Assembly (NCBI RefSeq): GCF_003987095.1
Contig: NZ_PIQA01000001.1
Location: 620,001-684,000 of the forward strand
From: Idiomarina piscisalsi
GTDB lineage: Bacteria; Pseudomonadota; Gammaproteobacteria; Enterobacterales; Alteromonadaceae
Direction: 5' to 3'
Length of the DNA stretch: 64,000 bases
Shown here: positions 19,018 through 28,182 of the stretch, piece after piece
Position numbering within the stretch: the first letter of the stretch is position 1
Layout: every line of letters starts with the position of its first letter
Translations under genes and position numbers: made by a program
The notes under the pieces: model-generated
Database searches by the model: none
Seen by the model: the letters and a program-made list of their open reading frames with translations, nothing else
What the model was told of the DNA's origin: nothing

Positions 19018-20489
19018 ACAGCGTCCTTTTCAATGCGATCACGGCCGTTGCGTTTTGCCTGCAATAGCGCTCTATCTGCTCGGTCGATAGTGACCATTAT
19101 GTGTTCATCTTTCGACACCTGCGCAACACCAAAGCTACAGGACAAGCGTTCTGAAAGCGATGATATTGTTATTCTTGATATCGCTTCCCTCAGTTTATGT
19201 GCAACACCAACAGCTCCGCTTTGATCGGTATCAGGCAATAAGATCATAAATTCATCACCGCCAAAGCGACCGAGTATGTCGGACTCACGCAGTTGCGTAT
19301 TGACCGCCTTAGTAATTTCAACCAGTGCCGAATCACCGATAATATGTCCGTAAATATCATTAATTGACTTAAACTTGTCGACATCGAACATAATGACCGA
19401 AATAGGCTTGTTACGCCGTCTCGCCATTTTCAGTAATAGGTCAGCCTGTTGCATAAAGTGCTCGCGAGAAGCAGCGCTTGTTAAGCCGTCTTGCGACACC
19501 TGATGGGTCAGATATTGGTTGTGCGCGATAAGCGCCGGGACCGTTAGTCCAAACCAAGCACTTGAGGCAATAATGGTTACCGCAAACTGATACACTATAG
19601 CGTAGTCCATTAAACCTAATAAACCGATAGAAAACGCCGTAATTGTGCTGAAAACAGCAAGCGCGATAGCCGTTTTTAATGGCGATTCGGTGTAAGAAAT
19701 CCAAAGCAGGGGTAAAATTAAGAAAAAGACCAGAAAAGCCGCTTCTTCATAACTTGAAAACATAGAGATACTCAGACAAACTAAAAGAATAACCAATGCA
19801 ATCAATAGCTTAATGGAAAAAGACGACCAACTTCCTCCCCCTTCTGTGAACTTTAAACCGCCCAGCCAACGCTCGATTTGAGGATAACGCCAACTGACCA
19901 ACGCAATGAAAATAGGCGTGAGTACGATAACGCCACTTAAATCGCCAATCCACCATGGTAGCCATGTGTACCAAAGTGCTTCAGGCTCAAGCAAATTGCC
20001 GGAAATCATGACTTCAGTACCCAGCCACGCCGCGCAAAATGACGACAACGCAGCGACTCCCAAAAACGTCATAATAGTGCTGGATAAACCGTGGCTGCCC
20101 AACCTTATTAGCTTAGAACGAAGTAGCCATGCACCCAGAAAATAAGGCACGGTATGAGCCACTCCAAAAATCACACCTGTAACCAGCAACTCTTTAACAG
20201 GCGTTAGGTCACCGTATAAATCCGAGACCCACAAAGTGGTAATAACGCCTCCCAGCAGTATTGCCGGGAACGCTCTCCAACTCATCACCAAAAAAGCCGC
20301 AAATGTCAGACCTGCCGGTGGAAACCAAATACTGGCGTGCGGGCCGTACTCCATGACAGCGGCAACACGCCACAAGAGTATCCAAGCCAGAATCAGTAAA
20401 ATTGTTCGTAGTAGGTGTTGGCGCAAAATTAACTTCTTTTTATTTTTCGTTATGCTTCTAACTGTTATCAAAAAACGCTCAAAAGGCAA
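19014..20489 (-). CDS. MASE1-domain membrane diguanylate cyclase
   Basis: This protein of up to 491 residues has about eight N-terminal TM helices of MASE1 type (GPHASIWFPPAGLTFA, WWIGDLSGVIVLTP) and a C-terminal GGDEF domain. The active site GRFGGDEFMILLP is intact and D-x-D-K-F-K-S-I-N-D-x-Y-G-H is well conserved, so it should make c-di-GMP. The start is uncertain: the longest frame begins with TTG and there is no ATG until the first TM region, so a non-ATG start somewhere in 20423-20489 is likely. It is coupled to the beta-CASP RNase gene by a 4-nt overlap. Confidence 0.85.
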   Translation of the reverse strand: MPFERFLITVRSITKNKKKLILRQHLLRTILLILAWILLWRVAAVMEYGPHASIWFPPAGLTFAAFLVMSWRAFPAILLGGVITTLWVSDLYGDLTPVKELLVTGVIFGVAHTVPYFLGAWLLRSKLIRLGSHGLSSTIMTFLGVAALSSFCAAWLGTEVMISGNLLEPEALWYTWLPWWIGDLSGVIVLTPIFIALVSWRYPQIERWLGGLKFTEGGGSWSSFSIKLLIALVILLVCLSISMFSSYEEAAFLVFFLILPLLWISYTESPLKTAIALAVFSTITAFSIGLLGLMDYAIVYQFAVTIIASSAWFGLTVPALIAHNQYLTHQVSQDGLTSAASREHFMQQADLLLKMARRRNKPISVIMFDVDKFKSINDIYGHIIGDSALVEITKAVNTQLRESDILGRFGGDEFMILLPDTDQSGAVGVAHKLREAISRITISSLSERLSCSFGVAQVSKDEHIMVTIDRADRALLQAKRNGRDRIEKDAV

Positions 20490-20551
20490 CCTTTAGTGTA
20501 TTGACGAAGGCAATTTAACTTGCTTCACTCAAAGTTAATAAGGAGTGAATA

Positions 20552-22228
20552 ATGACGCAGCAATACCCTAAAGCGGACCAGTTTATGGCCAATACGCATG
20601 AGGTTGAAAACCAGCCCCAACCTTTGGAGAACTATAACCTTTATTTAGCCGATACTGCGCTGCAAAGTGCTGTTGAGCGCGAAGGAGCAAGCTGGGCATT
20701 TTCTGACCTTATTGCCTTTGGTGAGCTCGCCGGTCAGCGCGAGAGTATTGAACGCGGCTTTCAGTCTAACAAATATCAGCCAGAGCTTCGCACCCACGAC
20801 CGCTACGGACACCGTATTGACCAAGTCGATTTTCACCCCAGTTACCATCAACTAATGACAACAGCGATTGAACACGGTCTGCACGCAAGCCCGTGGAGCG
20901 ATCCTAAACCCGGGGCTCATGTGGCACGAGCTGCCAAGTATTACTTGCATACCCAAGTCGAAGCTGCGCACGGTTGCCCTATTACCATGACTTTTGCCGC
21001 TATTCCGGCACTGCGTCATCAACCAAATTTGTTGCGGGAATGGGCGCCCAAAATTATGGCTCGCACCTATGACCTCAGTAACCGCCCGCATACCGAGAAA
21101 AACGCAGTAACCATTGGTATGGCTATGACCGAGAAGCAAGGCGGCTCTGACGTAAGAAGAAATACGACAAGGGCTTACCCTATTGGTCAAATAGGCTCCG
21201 GCGAAGCTTATGAGTTGGTTGGGCATAAGTGGTTTGTGTCGGCGCCCATGTGTGATGCGTTTCTAGTGTTAGCCCAAACCGACAATGGTTTGTCTTGCTT
21301 TTTAGTTCCTCGCTGGCGTCCCGACGGCTCTAAAAACCCGCTGCAAATACAACAACTCAAACAAAAAATGGGAAACGCCGCCAACGCTTCCAGCGAAACC
21401 GAGTTGCGCGGAGCTTTGGGCTGGATGGTCGGCGAAGAAGGTCGCGGTGTTCGCACTATTATCGAAATGGTCGCTACCACTCGCTACGACTGTATGATTG
21501 GTTCCTCTTCCGGTATGCGTCAAGCCGCTGCTCAGGCCATTCACCATGCCTCAAATCGGGAAGTTTTCGGTGCCCGGTTAAGCGAACAACCACTCATGCA
21601 AAACCTACTAGCCGACCTAGCACTAGAAAGCGAAGCCGCCATGACCTATACCATGCGTATAGCTTGCGCAATGGACAACCAAGACAATGAGCACGAAAAA
21701 CTGCTGTCCCGCATTGCTACGCCCATTGGCAAATACTGGATTTGTAAGCGCACGCCTAACCACGCCTATGAGGCGATGGAAGTTATTGGTGGTAGTGGAG
21801 TGATGGAAAACCACATTATGCCGCGTCTTTTCCGGGAGTCTCCGGTTAACGCAATATGGGAGGGTAGCGGTAACGTTCAATGTCTGGATATTTTGCGTGC
21901 TATCGAGAAACAACCTGACGTTCTCGATGCTTACTTTATGGAATTACAGAAAGCGCAGGGAGTGAATAGACGCTTTGATACATTTTTGAATGGCATAAAG
22001 TCAGAGTTTACAGACACCAACACGCTGCAATACCGGGGCCGAATCATAGCCGATAAAATGGCACTTGGCTTACAAGCGGCGTTATTGCTTCAACATTCAA
22101 CTAGCGACGTTGCCGATGCCTTCTGCCTAAGCCGTCTGGCGTCAAACGGTGGCTCAAATTATGGGACAATGCCGACAGAAATTAACTGTGCTGCGATCGT
22201 CGAAAGGGCCGCGCCAACAAGCGGATAA
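20552..22228 (+). CDS. aidB: AidB-like acyl-CoA dehydrogenase
   Basis: The 558-residue protein matches AidB architecture: an acyl-CoA dehydrogenase core with GMAMTEKQGGSDVRRNTT (FAD/substrate loop), the long AidB-type N-terminal extension, and MEVIGGSGVMENHIMPRLFRESPVNAIWEGSGNVQ near the end. In E. coli AidB is part of the adaptive response to alkylating agents and binds DNA. No Ada gene is next to it here. A GGAG ribosome site precedes the ATG. Its last 47 nt overlap the convergent DUF2937 gene. Confidence 0.88.
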   Translation: MTQQYPKADQFMANTHEVENQPQPLENYNLYLADTALQSAVEREGASWAFSDLIAFGELAGQRESIERGFQSNKYQPELRTHDRYGHRIDQVDFHPSYHQLMTTAIEHGLHASPWSDPKPGAHVARAAKYYLHTQVEAAHGCPITMTFAAIPALRHQPNLLREWAPKIMARTYDLSNRPHTEKNAVTIGMAMTEKQGGSDVRRNTTRAYPIGQIGSGEAYELVGHKWFVSAPMCDAFLVLAQTDNGLSCFLVPRWRPDGSKNPLQIQQLKQKMGNAANASSETELRGALGWMVGEEGRGVRTIIEMVATTRYDCMIGSSSGMRQAAAQAIHHASNREVFGARLSEQPLMQNLLADLALESEAAMTYTMRIACAMDNQDNEHEKLLSRIATPIGKYWICKRTPNHAYEAMEVIGGSGVMENHIMPRLFRESPVNAIWEGSGNVQCLDILRAIEKQPDVLDAYFMELQKAQGVNRRFDTFLNGIKSEFTDTNTLQYRGRIIADKMALGLQAALLLQHSTSDVADAFCLSRLASNGGSNYGTMPTEINCAAIVERAAPTSG

Positions 22229-22688
22229 ACAGTTCACCAATAATTGCGAGCACTAAGCCACAAACTAAGCCAAATAAAATGGCGCCCGGGCTCAACTTAA
22301 CGGTGTAGGAAAAGTCACTTCTTACTTCCTGTTGAATATCCGCTACCGGAGAAACAAAGGCTTGGGTGTATGCACTCCAGGCATTTTCGTTAAATTCATT
22401 CAAAGCACGAAGTAATAACTGGTGGCGCTGATAAATAGCGCTGATGCTTTGCCCTCCTTCCTGAAAAACAACATCATCGCTGGCCTCATAGTGGGCAATA
22501 AGTTGCTCAATATCACCATCGAAAAACTTCTCAGCTTCGTCTCTGAATTCATCAAGGCTTCGTTCCGATTCTATTAAGTGAGCATTGAGGCTTTTACCGT
22601 ATTGGTCGACGAAACCCGGTAGCTGAATGCCAGCCAGTACGCCAAAAATCAACAAAATAATTCGCAGGTAAGATGTGAAAACGCCCAT
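22182..22688 (-). CDS. DUF2937 family membrane protein
   Basis: This 168-residue protein has an N-terminal TM helix (about 8-25), a central charged helical region (about 30-125) and a C-terminal TM helix (about 132-155) followed by a basic tail. This layout fits DUF2937; function is unknown. The 3' end overlaps the 3' end of aidB on the other strand, which is unusual but small. Confidence 0.78.
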   Translation of the reverse strand: MGVFTSYLRIILLIFGVLAGIQLPGFVDQYGKSLNAHLIESERSLDEFRDEAEKFFDGDIEQLIAHYEASDDVVFQEGGQSISAIYQRHQLLLRALNEFNENAWSAYTQAFVSPVADIQQEVRSDFSYTVKLSPGAILFGLVCGLVLAIIGELFIRLLARPFRRSQHS

Positions 22689-22844
22689 GCTCTCTCCTTA
22701 CATAGCCTAAAGCTACTCTAGGCCAGACCACGGTTAATAATCAAACAAAATTACACGACTTAACGCAAGAGAGGCTAACCGGTCAGAACAACTGCAGTTT
22801 ATTTATCATAAATAATAACTAAAACTGTGTTGGTGCGGCTGTGT

Positions 22845-22875
22845 TATAATGCAGCGAAAATCACAGCAACTGTGA
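22845..22875 (+). promoter_or_regulatory. rhlE promoter (extended -10) and leader inverted repeat
   Basis: TGT-TATAAT (TG at 22842-22843, hexamer 22845-22850) is a perfect extended -10. Eleven bases later TCACAG-CAA-CTGTGA (22861-22875) forms a perfect 6-bp inverted repeat at or just after the expected transcription start. It could be an operator or a small 5'-end stem. I cannot assign a regulator. Confidence 0.5.
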
Positions 22876-22905
22876 TGTCTATTTAAATAAAATTCCCGGA
22901 GCTTC

Positions 22906-24156
22906 ATGTCCACAGAACAAAATCAGAGCTCGTTCCAGTCACTAGGACTGAACGACAATATCTTACGAGCCGTTACTGAGTGCGGTTATACCACCCCTAC
23001 CCCGATTCAAGAGCAAGCCATTCCGACCGTAATGAAAGGTCATGACTTACTGGCAGCGGCACAAACCGGAACCGGGAAAACAGCAGGTTTTACGCTTCCT
23101 TTGTTGCATAACTTGTCTTCGACGAAGACAGAAGGTAAGCCTGTTATTCGAGCGCTAATATTAACACCGACACGCGAGTTAGCAGCTCAGGTTGAAGATA
23201 ACCTCAACACGTACGCAAAATACACAGGCCTCAAATCGCTGGTCATTTTCGGTGGCGTTGGCATAAACCCGCAAATTAATGCGTTACGTCGCGGAGTCGA
23301 TATCTTAGTCGCAACACCAGGACGACTGCTTGATCACAGCCGTCAGGGTACCGTCGATTTAAGCAAAATTGATGTGCTGATATTAGATGAAGCTGACCGG
23401 ATGCTAGACATGGGCTTTATTCATGACATTAAAAAAGTCATGAAGCTGATTCCTGAACAGCGTCAGACCCTGCTTTTCTCAGCCACTTTCTCAAAGGAAA
23501 TTAAATCGCTGGCTCAGCAGTTCATGCATCAACCTAAACTGGTTGAAGTTGCGCGCCAGAATGCGGCAGCAGATACAATTGAGCAGCGTGTCTACCCTGT
23601 CGATAAAAAACGCAAACGCGAGCTATTAAGCTATCTAATTGGCAGCAGAAACTGGCGACAAGTGTTGGTATTTACCCGCACCAAGCACGGCGCAAACCGT
23701 TTGGCGACTCAACTCACTGACGATGGCTTACCAGCCATGGCCATTCACGGTAATAAGAGCCAGGGCGCAAGAATCAAAGCCTTAGCGCAATTTAAGGCGG
23801 GTAAATTACGAGTCTTAGTCGCGACGGATATTGCCGCGCGCGGCATTGATATCGACGAATTACCTCACGTTATTAACTTTGAGTTACCGCAGGTTGCCGA
23901 AGACTATGTGCACCGCATTGGACGTACTGGTCGTGCCGGCAGCGAAGGCGAAGCCGCTTCTTTGGTCTGCGTTGACGAGCACAAGCTGCTGCGCGACATT
24001 GAAAAGCTGACCAAGAATGAGATACCGAAAGAAGTGGTTCCGGGTTTTGAGCCCGATCCGAGCATAAAACCTGAGCCTATCCAAAAGCCCAGAGGTAGCC
24101 GGCCAAATAACTCGCGCCGTGCACCGAGACAAAACCGCCCGGCGACACGACGCTAG
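22906..24156 (+). CDS. rhlE: DEAD-box RNA helicase RhlE
   Basis: This 416-residue helicase has an F-x-x-L-G-L Q-motif region, AQTGTGKT (Walker A), PTRELA, DEAD (LILDEADRM), SAT, and [10 protein letters not shown] in the second RecA domain. It ends in a basic Arg/Asn/Pro-rich tail (about 380-416), as in RhlE. It remodels RNA, for instance during ribosome maturation and mRNA decay. A CCCGGAGC ribosome site lies just before the start. Confidence 0.95.
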   Translation: MSTEQNQSSFQSLGLNDNILRAVTECGYTTPTPIQEQAIPTVMKGHDLLAAAQTGTGKTAGFTLPLLHNLSSTKTEGKPVIRALILTPTRELAAQVEDNLNTYAKYTGLKSLVIFGGVGINPQINALRRGVDILVATPGRLLDHSRQGTVDLSKIDVLILDEADRMLDMGFIHDIKKVMKLIPEQRQTLLFSATFSKEIKSLAQQFMHQPKLVEVARQNAAADTIEQRVYPVDKKRKRELLSYLIGSRNWRQVLVFTRTKHGANRLATQLTDDGLPAMAIHGNKSQGARIKALAQFKAGKLRVLVATDIAARGIDIDELPHVINFELPQVAEDYVHRIGRTGRAGSEGEAASLVCVDEHKLLRDIEKLTKNEIPKEVVPGFEPDPSIKPEPIQKPRGSRPNNSRRAPRQNRPATRR

Positions 24157-24178
24157 CCACTTCACTGTCGGCTGGGTC

Positions 24179-25090
24179 TTATTTCAAAAAATCCAGTCCG
24201 CCAGTTACTGCAGCGACCTGGGCTTCAATACATTGTTTAGGCGTTGCTTTGGGGCTGTCAGGGTAAACTTCTGTGGTTGTGGCGTACTCTGCTTTACTGA
24301 AGCTAATGCAAAGTCCCAGCTTAGACGTTGGCAGTAAAATAACACCTCGCTGCGCAATGTCTTCGCCAATCAGTTTATTTTCATCGTCAGCGTCCGCTAT
24401 GTGTGTGACTTTCTCAACAGAGTCCAGTACGGCCTTTTGGAATTCCGGGTAAGGCTTTTCGGCATTACCGACCAAATAGAAGCCGTCAGGGATATTCCAA
24501 TTAGTATTCACGGTACCATCCATTGCGGCTTTTGCCGGACGAAACTCACTGTTGTCAGTATCTGTGGTTTCATGTAAGTCAATGTGCGCCAGAATATCTA
24601 CGCCTAAATCCGCGACGTACTTCATAATATGAGCACACTCACCTGCCGGTGATTCAGCAACAAACGAACGGTTAGGATCAATAGCTGCCGGATTCCAGCG
24701 GTTAATGGTTTCATAGCCCCACGGACTTAGACACGGTGCAACAATAACGTTAAAGTGCTCTGCATAGCTATTGGCTTGAGTTTCTATAAAACGCAACGCA
24801 CCGTGAACACCACTTGTTTCGTAGCCGTGTACACCACCAGTGACTAATACTGTCGGTTTATTACTGTCCCAACGCTTAGTTTTCACCGCGAATAACGGGT
24901 AAGTCGCGCTTTCGTAAGCCAATTCGCCATATTGTTCAACGTCAAAGTCGTCTTTAAATTTCTCTATTTTGCTAACAACATCATCAAAGTATGAACGCTT
25001 TTGGGTTTGCTCCGCTAACCATTGCGCTTTTTCTTCCGCACCCCATGGTTTACCCGGAGTACCAATGTGGTAAATCGTTTCTTGCGTCAT
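24179..25090 (-). CDS. M14 family zinc carboxypeptidase-like protein
   Basis: This 303-residue protein has zinc-site motifs GGVHGYETSG (HxxE) and HIDLHETTD (second His), and NRWNPAAIDPNRSF between them, as in M14 peptidases related to succinylglutamate desuccinylase/aspartoacylase. No signal peptide is seen, so it should be cytoplasmic. The substrate is not predictable. It is a single gene, convergent to rhlE with only 22 bp between them. Confidence 0.85.
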   Translation of the reverse strand: MTQETIYHIGTPGKPWGAEEKAQWLAEQTQKRSYFDDVVSKIEKFKDDFDVEQYGELAYESATYPLFAVKTKRWDSNKPTVLVTGGVHGYETSGVHGALRFIETQANSYAEHFNVIVAPCLSPWGYETINRWNPAAIDPNRSFVAESPAGECAHIMKYVADLGVDILAHIDLHETTDTDNSEFRPAKAAMDGTVNTNWNIPDGFYLVGNAEKPYPEFQKAVLDSVEKVTHIADADDENKLIGEDIAQRGVILLPTSKLGLCISFSKAEYATTTEVYPDSPKATPKQCIEAQVAAVTGGLDFLK

Positions 25091-25161
25091 AGCCTGATCC
25101 TATTCATTACGTCTTTTAAAGAGAGATAGCTATACTACCAAAGTCTTCTCATGCACCAAAG

Positions 25162-25473
25162 TTATGCTGCTTTGGTCGCCTCTTTATTACCCGCTTTATT
25201 ATCTGTTTTCTCTGCCGGTGTTTTTTCTGCTTTCGGCTTTTTCGGTTTCTTGGCGCCAAGAGCAATTAAAACATTTTCTCGTTCTTTCGCTAAAAACATC
25301 GCCATATCTTCAAGCTGCTTGTCGTCAGTAAAAAGCTCGCTGCTTTCAATTAAGGGCGTTAGCGCCTCTGCCATATCCAACATTTTGTCGTGTGCATCGG
25401 CTTCGGCTTTCGAGGTAAATGTCATTTTTTCGGCTCCATCGCGAATCACTACGTATTGGGTTACTACAGCCAT
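25162..25473 (-). CDS. yebG: YebG family SOS-regulated protein
   Basis: This 103-residue protein has the YebG N-terminus (YVVIRDGAEKMTFTSKAEADAHDKMLD) and a low-complexity Lys/Pro/Ala-rich tail (about 75-103). In E. coli yebG is a LexA-controlled gene of unclear function. A good LexA-like site lies 29 bp upstream, which supports SOS control here. Confidence 0.92.
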   Translation of the reverse strand: MAVVTQYVVIRDGAEKMTFTSKAEADAHDKMLDMAEALTPLIESSELFTDDKQLEDMAMFLAKERENVLIALGAKKPKKPKAEKTPAEKTDNKAGNKEATKAA

Positions 25474-25501
25474 GGTTGTGTCCTTTGCTGAGGTTTACAG
25501 A

Positions 25502-25521
25502 TACTGGTTATTTGTACAGTA
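25502..25521 (-). promoter_or_regulatory. Putative LexA (SOS) box upstream of yebG
   Basis: On the minus strand the site reads TACTGTACAAATAACCAGTA, matching the enterobacterial consensus TACTGT-N8-ACAGTA at all bases but one. It lies between yebG and the divergent MFS gene, 28 bp from the yebG ATG. Confidence 0.8.
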
Positions 25522-25607
25522 TAAAGCAAGTAATTGCAATAGCTGCCACATTCGCTAAACTGCGCACTCTTAACAAAGACGATAAGTACAGGAATACAGC
25601 CAGCCCC

Positions 25608-26792
25608 ATGACTCAGTTCTCCAAAGCACAAGTTCGACTGGCTATATTTGCCATGGCCATTGGCAGTTTTGCTATTGGTATCGGTGAGTTCGTGATTATG
25701 GGTTTGCTGCCTGACGTCGCTACCGATTTTAATACTGACACGCGTACAACCGGGCACTTAATCAGTCTTTACGCTTTAGGTGTTGTTATCGGTGCGCCAC
25801 TTATTACTATCCTCTTTGCGCGCTTTCCTCGTAAACCGATGCTACTCATACTGTTGTTCGTTTTCGCTATTGGTAATTTTGCCAGCGCATCGGCCGATAA
25901 TTACTTTTTGCTGCAAGTTTTACGGTTTCTAACTGGCCTGCCGCATGGGGCTTACTTTGGTATAGCCTGTTTAGTCGCTGCCGATATGGTGCGCCGAAAC
26001 CAGCGTGGTATGGCTGTCACTATGGTTATGATGGGTCTTACCATCGCCATTTTGGTTGGTAACCCTCTAGCCACATGGCTCGGGCAGCTCATCGACTGGC
26101 GTACGGTCTACCACACTGTTGGTGCATTAGGTTTAGTTGCACTGGTTATGATTGCACTTGTGGTTCCACAACATCCAAACGAACAAAAAACCTCTGCTCG
26201 AGGCGAAATGAGAGCCTTACAGAACCCACAGGTTTGGCTAACGCTGGCTATTGGCGCTATCGGTTTTGGCGGCATGTTTGCGGTTTTAAGCTACATAGCC
26301 CCCACCTTGATTAACGCTACCGGCCTGGCCCCTCACTGGATACCTATTGCATTGCTTATCTACGGTATCGGCTCGTTAGCAGGAAGTTTGGTCGGCGGCT
26401 GGGCAGCGGACCGAAGCCTTAAGCTAACTATTGGTGGCTCACTTATTTGGTCAGCGGTTGTATTAGGAGTTTTCCCTTTTACCTTAGAGAGTGTTTGGAG
26501 CGTTATGCCAATGGTTCTGTTGCTTGGCAGTGCAGCGGCTTTGGTTCCAGCCCTCCAGGTTCGTCTTATGGATGTAGCGGGAGAAGCACAAACCTTAGCC
26601 GCATCGCTGAATCATTCAGCATTTAACGCAGCCAACGCCTTAGGCGCCTGGCTCGGTGGTTTAGCTATTGTTTCACCACTGAGCTGGCAAGGTACCGGCT
26701 GGGTTGGCTGTGGCTTATCTTTAGCAGGCTTATTGCTATTCTGGGTCACTAAAAAGCACAGCCGTAAAACACCCGATATTATTAGTCTTTAG
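25608..26792 (+). CDS. MFS transporter, DHA1 (AraJ-like) drug/sugar efflux family
   Basis: The 394-residue protein starts at MTQFSKAQ. A longer frame exists upstream but runs through the yebG promoter. Twelve TM helices are visible. Family features include GEFVIMGLLPDVATDF in TM1, RFPRKPMLL in loop 2-3, FLTGLPHGAYFGIA in TM4 and GGWAADRS in the second half. It is probably an H+-driven exporter of sugars, arabinose-like compounds or drugs. The 3' end overlaps the convergent flavin reductase gene by 11 nt. Confidence 0.86.
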   Translation: MTQFSKAQVRLAIFAMAIGSFAIGIGEFVIMGLLPDVATDFNTDTRTTGHLISLYALGVVIGAPLITILFARFPRKPMLLILLFVFAIGNFASASADNYFLLQVLRFLTGLPHGAYFGIACLVAADMVRRNQRGMAVTMVMMGLTIAILVGNPLATWLGQLIDWRTVYHTVGALGLVALVMIALVVPQHPNEQKTSARGEMRALQNPQVWLTLAIGAIGFGGMFAVLSYIAPTLINATGLAPHWIPIALLIYGIGSLAGSLVGGWAADRSLKLTIGGSLIWSAVVLGVFPFTLESVWSVMPMVLLLGSAAALVPALQVRLMDVAGEAQTLAASLNHSAFNAANALGAWLGGLAIVSPLSWQGTGWVGCGLSLAGLLLFWVTKKHSRKTPDIISL

Positions 26793-27438
26793 CCTCACCG
26801 TTGACTTGTAATTCGCGCAACTCTCCGTCTGGTTTTGCGTACGACAAACGCGCTGCACGAGAGGTCAAGTGATAACCATCTAGTCCGGAAATGGTCATAG
26901 TACCCAGACCTTCAATGTCGATATAACCGTCACTTTGCACCGCTTCTTCTTGTACATCGACCCAACGCACTTCGCCAACAATAAGCGCCGTGTCGTTATG
27001 TTGTATCGGAATAATTTCAACCAATTGCATACCAATACGCAAAGAACTCTCAGCCACATAGGGCGCGTGAAACCCATCCATAAACTCAGGTGTTAGGTTA
27101 CAAGCATCAAACTCGGACTGCTCTCTCGGGTAGCGGGCCGACGTTTTATGAGCCTTTCTAAAAAAACTCTCACCGACGTGATTAATGGTATAAACACCAC
27201 TCTCTTCAATATTCTCCCAAGTGTGTCTGGTCACCGACTGAGGGCGCATCACAAACCCTAAAAGAGGAGGGTTACTGCCAAGGTGTACTACTGAACTGAT
27301 AATTGCCAGGTTATCTTGCTGGTGCCGGTCGCGTGTACCTATAACATTTGCACTCTTAAAGCCGGAAAGACAGTTCACAAATCGGGCACGTTCCCTATCT
27401 TGCATTTGGGCTAAATCGTTTTGTTTATAGTGTTTCAT
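26782..27438 (-). CDS. Flavin reductase-like domain protein (FMN-binding split barrel)
   Basis: This 218-residue protein has the flavin-reductase split-barrel pattern: NVIGTRDRHQQDNLAIISSVVHLGSNPPLLGFVMRP (FMN phosphate-binding strand-turn), TWENIEESGVYTINHV and a late LIVGEVRWVDV strand. It may supply reduced FMN to an oxygenase or act on an unknown substrate. It is divergent from the Fur-box gene pair, with 149 bp between start codons. Confidence 0.82.
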   Translation of the reverse strand: MKHYKQNDLAQMQDRERARFVNCLSGFKSANVIGTRDRHQQDNLAIISSVVHLGSNPPLLGFVMRPQSVTRHTWENIEESGVYTINHVGESFFRKAHKTSARYPREQSEFDACNLTPEFMDGFHAPYVAESSLRIGMQLVEIIPIQHNDTALIVGEVRWVDVQEEAVQSDGYIDIEGLGTMTISGLDGYHLTSRAARLSYAKPDGELRELQVNGEAKD

Positions 27439-27525
27439 AGTAACCTCAAGATTTATCTCTAATTTGTATTACGCGGGAAAAGCCACTTTTGATCGTTGGA
27501 AAGATTCTTTACAAAAAACATTATT

Positions 27526-27544
27526 GCGAACGGTTATCATTTGC
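27526..27544. promoter_or_regulatory. Putative Fur box
   Basis: The 19-mer GCGAACGGTTATCATTTGC matches the symmetrical Fur-type sequence GCAAATGATAATCATTTGC at 15 of 19 positions. The right half (TATCATTTGC) is perfect. It lies 44 bp before the start of the cysteine-rich gene pair and could also affect the divergent flavin reductase gene. Confidence 0.55.
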
Positions 27545-27587
27545 GTTAACTTATTTTCAGCAACGACAAAAAGGGAAAGCGATAAAA

Positions 27588-28007
27588 ATGAAAAATGCCT
27601 ACACTGGTTACTTTAGCAGTCAGAAAAACCTGCAAAAAGCCACCCAGTACCTACAACAGAAGAACTATTGCAGCGTCACTTCAGTGCTGTCAGAAGCAAT
27701 TGAAGATGCACGTTGCGCCGCAGAAGAAGTCGCTTTGACAGCCAATGCAATACAAACCTACACGACGGCGTCTATTTTACTCATCGCTGTTTATATTCGG
27801 ATTAATAAGCCGCTTCTCGCTCAGGAAAGACAAGAGAGCGCAAACCGGCAACTTCAACAATGGCGCACCAATACGGACTCCATGCAAATTAATGAATTGT
27901 GCCGCTACTGCTGCCAGTTATTGATTACCGGGTGTCAGCACTCTCGTTGTGTTGGACACTACACTCATCAACTTGAGGAGCTAAACCATGCGCAGGAACA
28001 AACCTGA
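27588..28007 (+). CDS. Uncharacterised cysteine-containing helical protein, probably iron-regulated
   Basis: The 139-residue protein starts at MKNAYTGYF behind an AAGGGA ribosome site; a longer frame upstream would run through the Fur-like box. It is mainly alpha-helical and has seven cysteines, most in a C-terminal cluster (LCRYCCQLLITGCQHSRC, about 103-120). This could bind metal or an Fe-S cluster. No signal peptide is seen. I do not recognise a family. It overlaps the next gene by 20 nt. Confidence 0.65.
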   Translation: MKNAYTGYFSSQKNLQKATQYLQQKNYCSVTSVLSEAIEDARCAAEEVALTANAIQTYTTASILLIAVYIRINKPLLAQERQESANRQLQQWRTNTDSMQINELCRYCCQLLITGCQHSRCVGHYTHQLEELNHAQEQT

Positions 28008-28182
28008 ACGTTTGCAACTGTCCATGAGCAAAGAGCAGTTGAAACATCTACTGTTAGAAAAGCGAGTTGTCGCAAGTGACATTCGTTGCTGCGACTACTG
28101 CAGCCAATGCGAATTAAAGGAACTTATACTGGAATGTGCCCGAATATCGTGCTCAGGTGAGACGAGAGATGTTAGTGCTTAG
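27988..28182 (+). CDS. Small cysteine-rich protein, unknown function
   Basis: This 64-residue basic protein starts at an ATG preceded by a good GAGGAG site inside the upstream gene. The C-terminal half holds six cysteines (CCDYCSQCELKELILEC, then a final Cys in ARISC), suggesting metal or Fe-S binding. Its stop overlaps the end of the convergent arfB gene by 4 nt. The Fur-like box upstream of the pair suggests expression under low iron (inference). No known family is recognised. Confidence 0.6.
   Translation: MRRNKPERLQLSMSKEQLKHLLLEKRVVASDIRCCDYCSQCELKELILECARISCSGETRDVSA

Noticed and set aside
25419-25607. N-terminal extension of the MFS frame
   Set aside because: It runs through the yebG start and the LexA box and lacks transporter-like sequence; the ATG at 25608 begins a normal TM1.
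27489-27587. N-terminal extension of the cysteine-rich gene
   Set aside because: It would include the Fur-like box; the ATG at 27588 has a good ribosome site.
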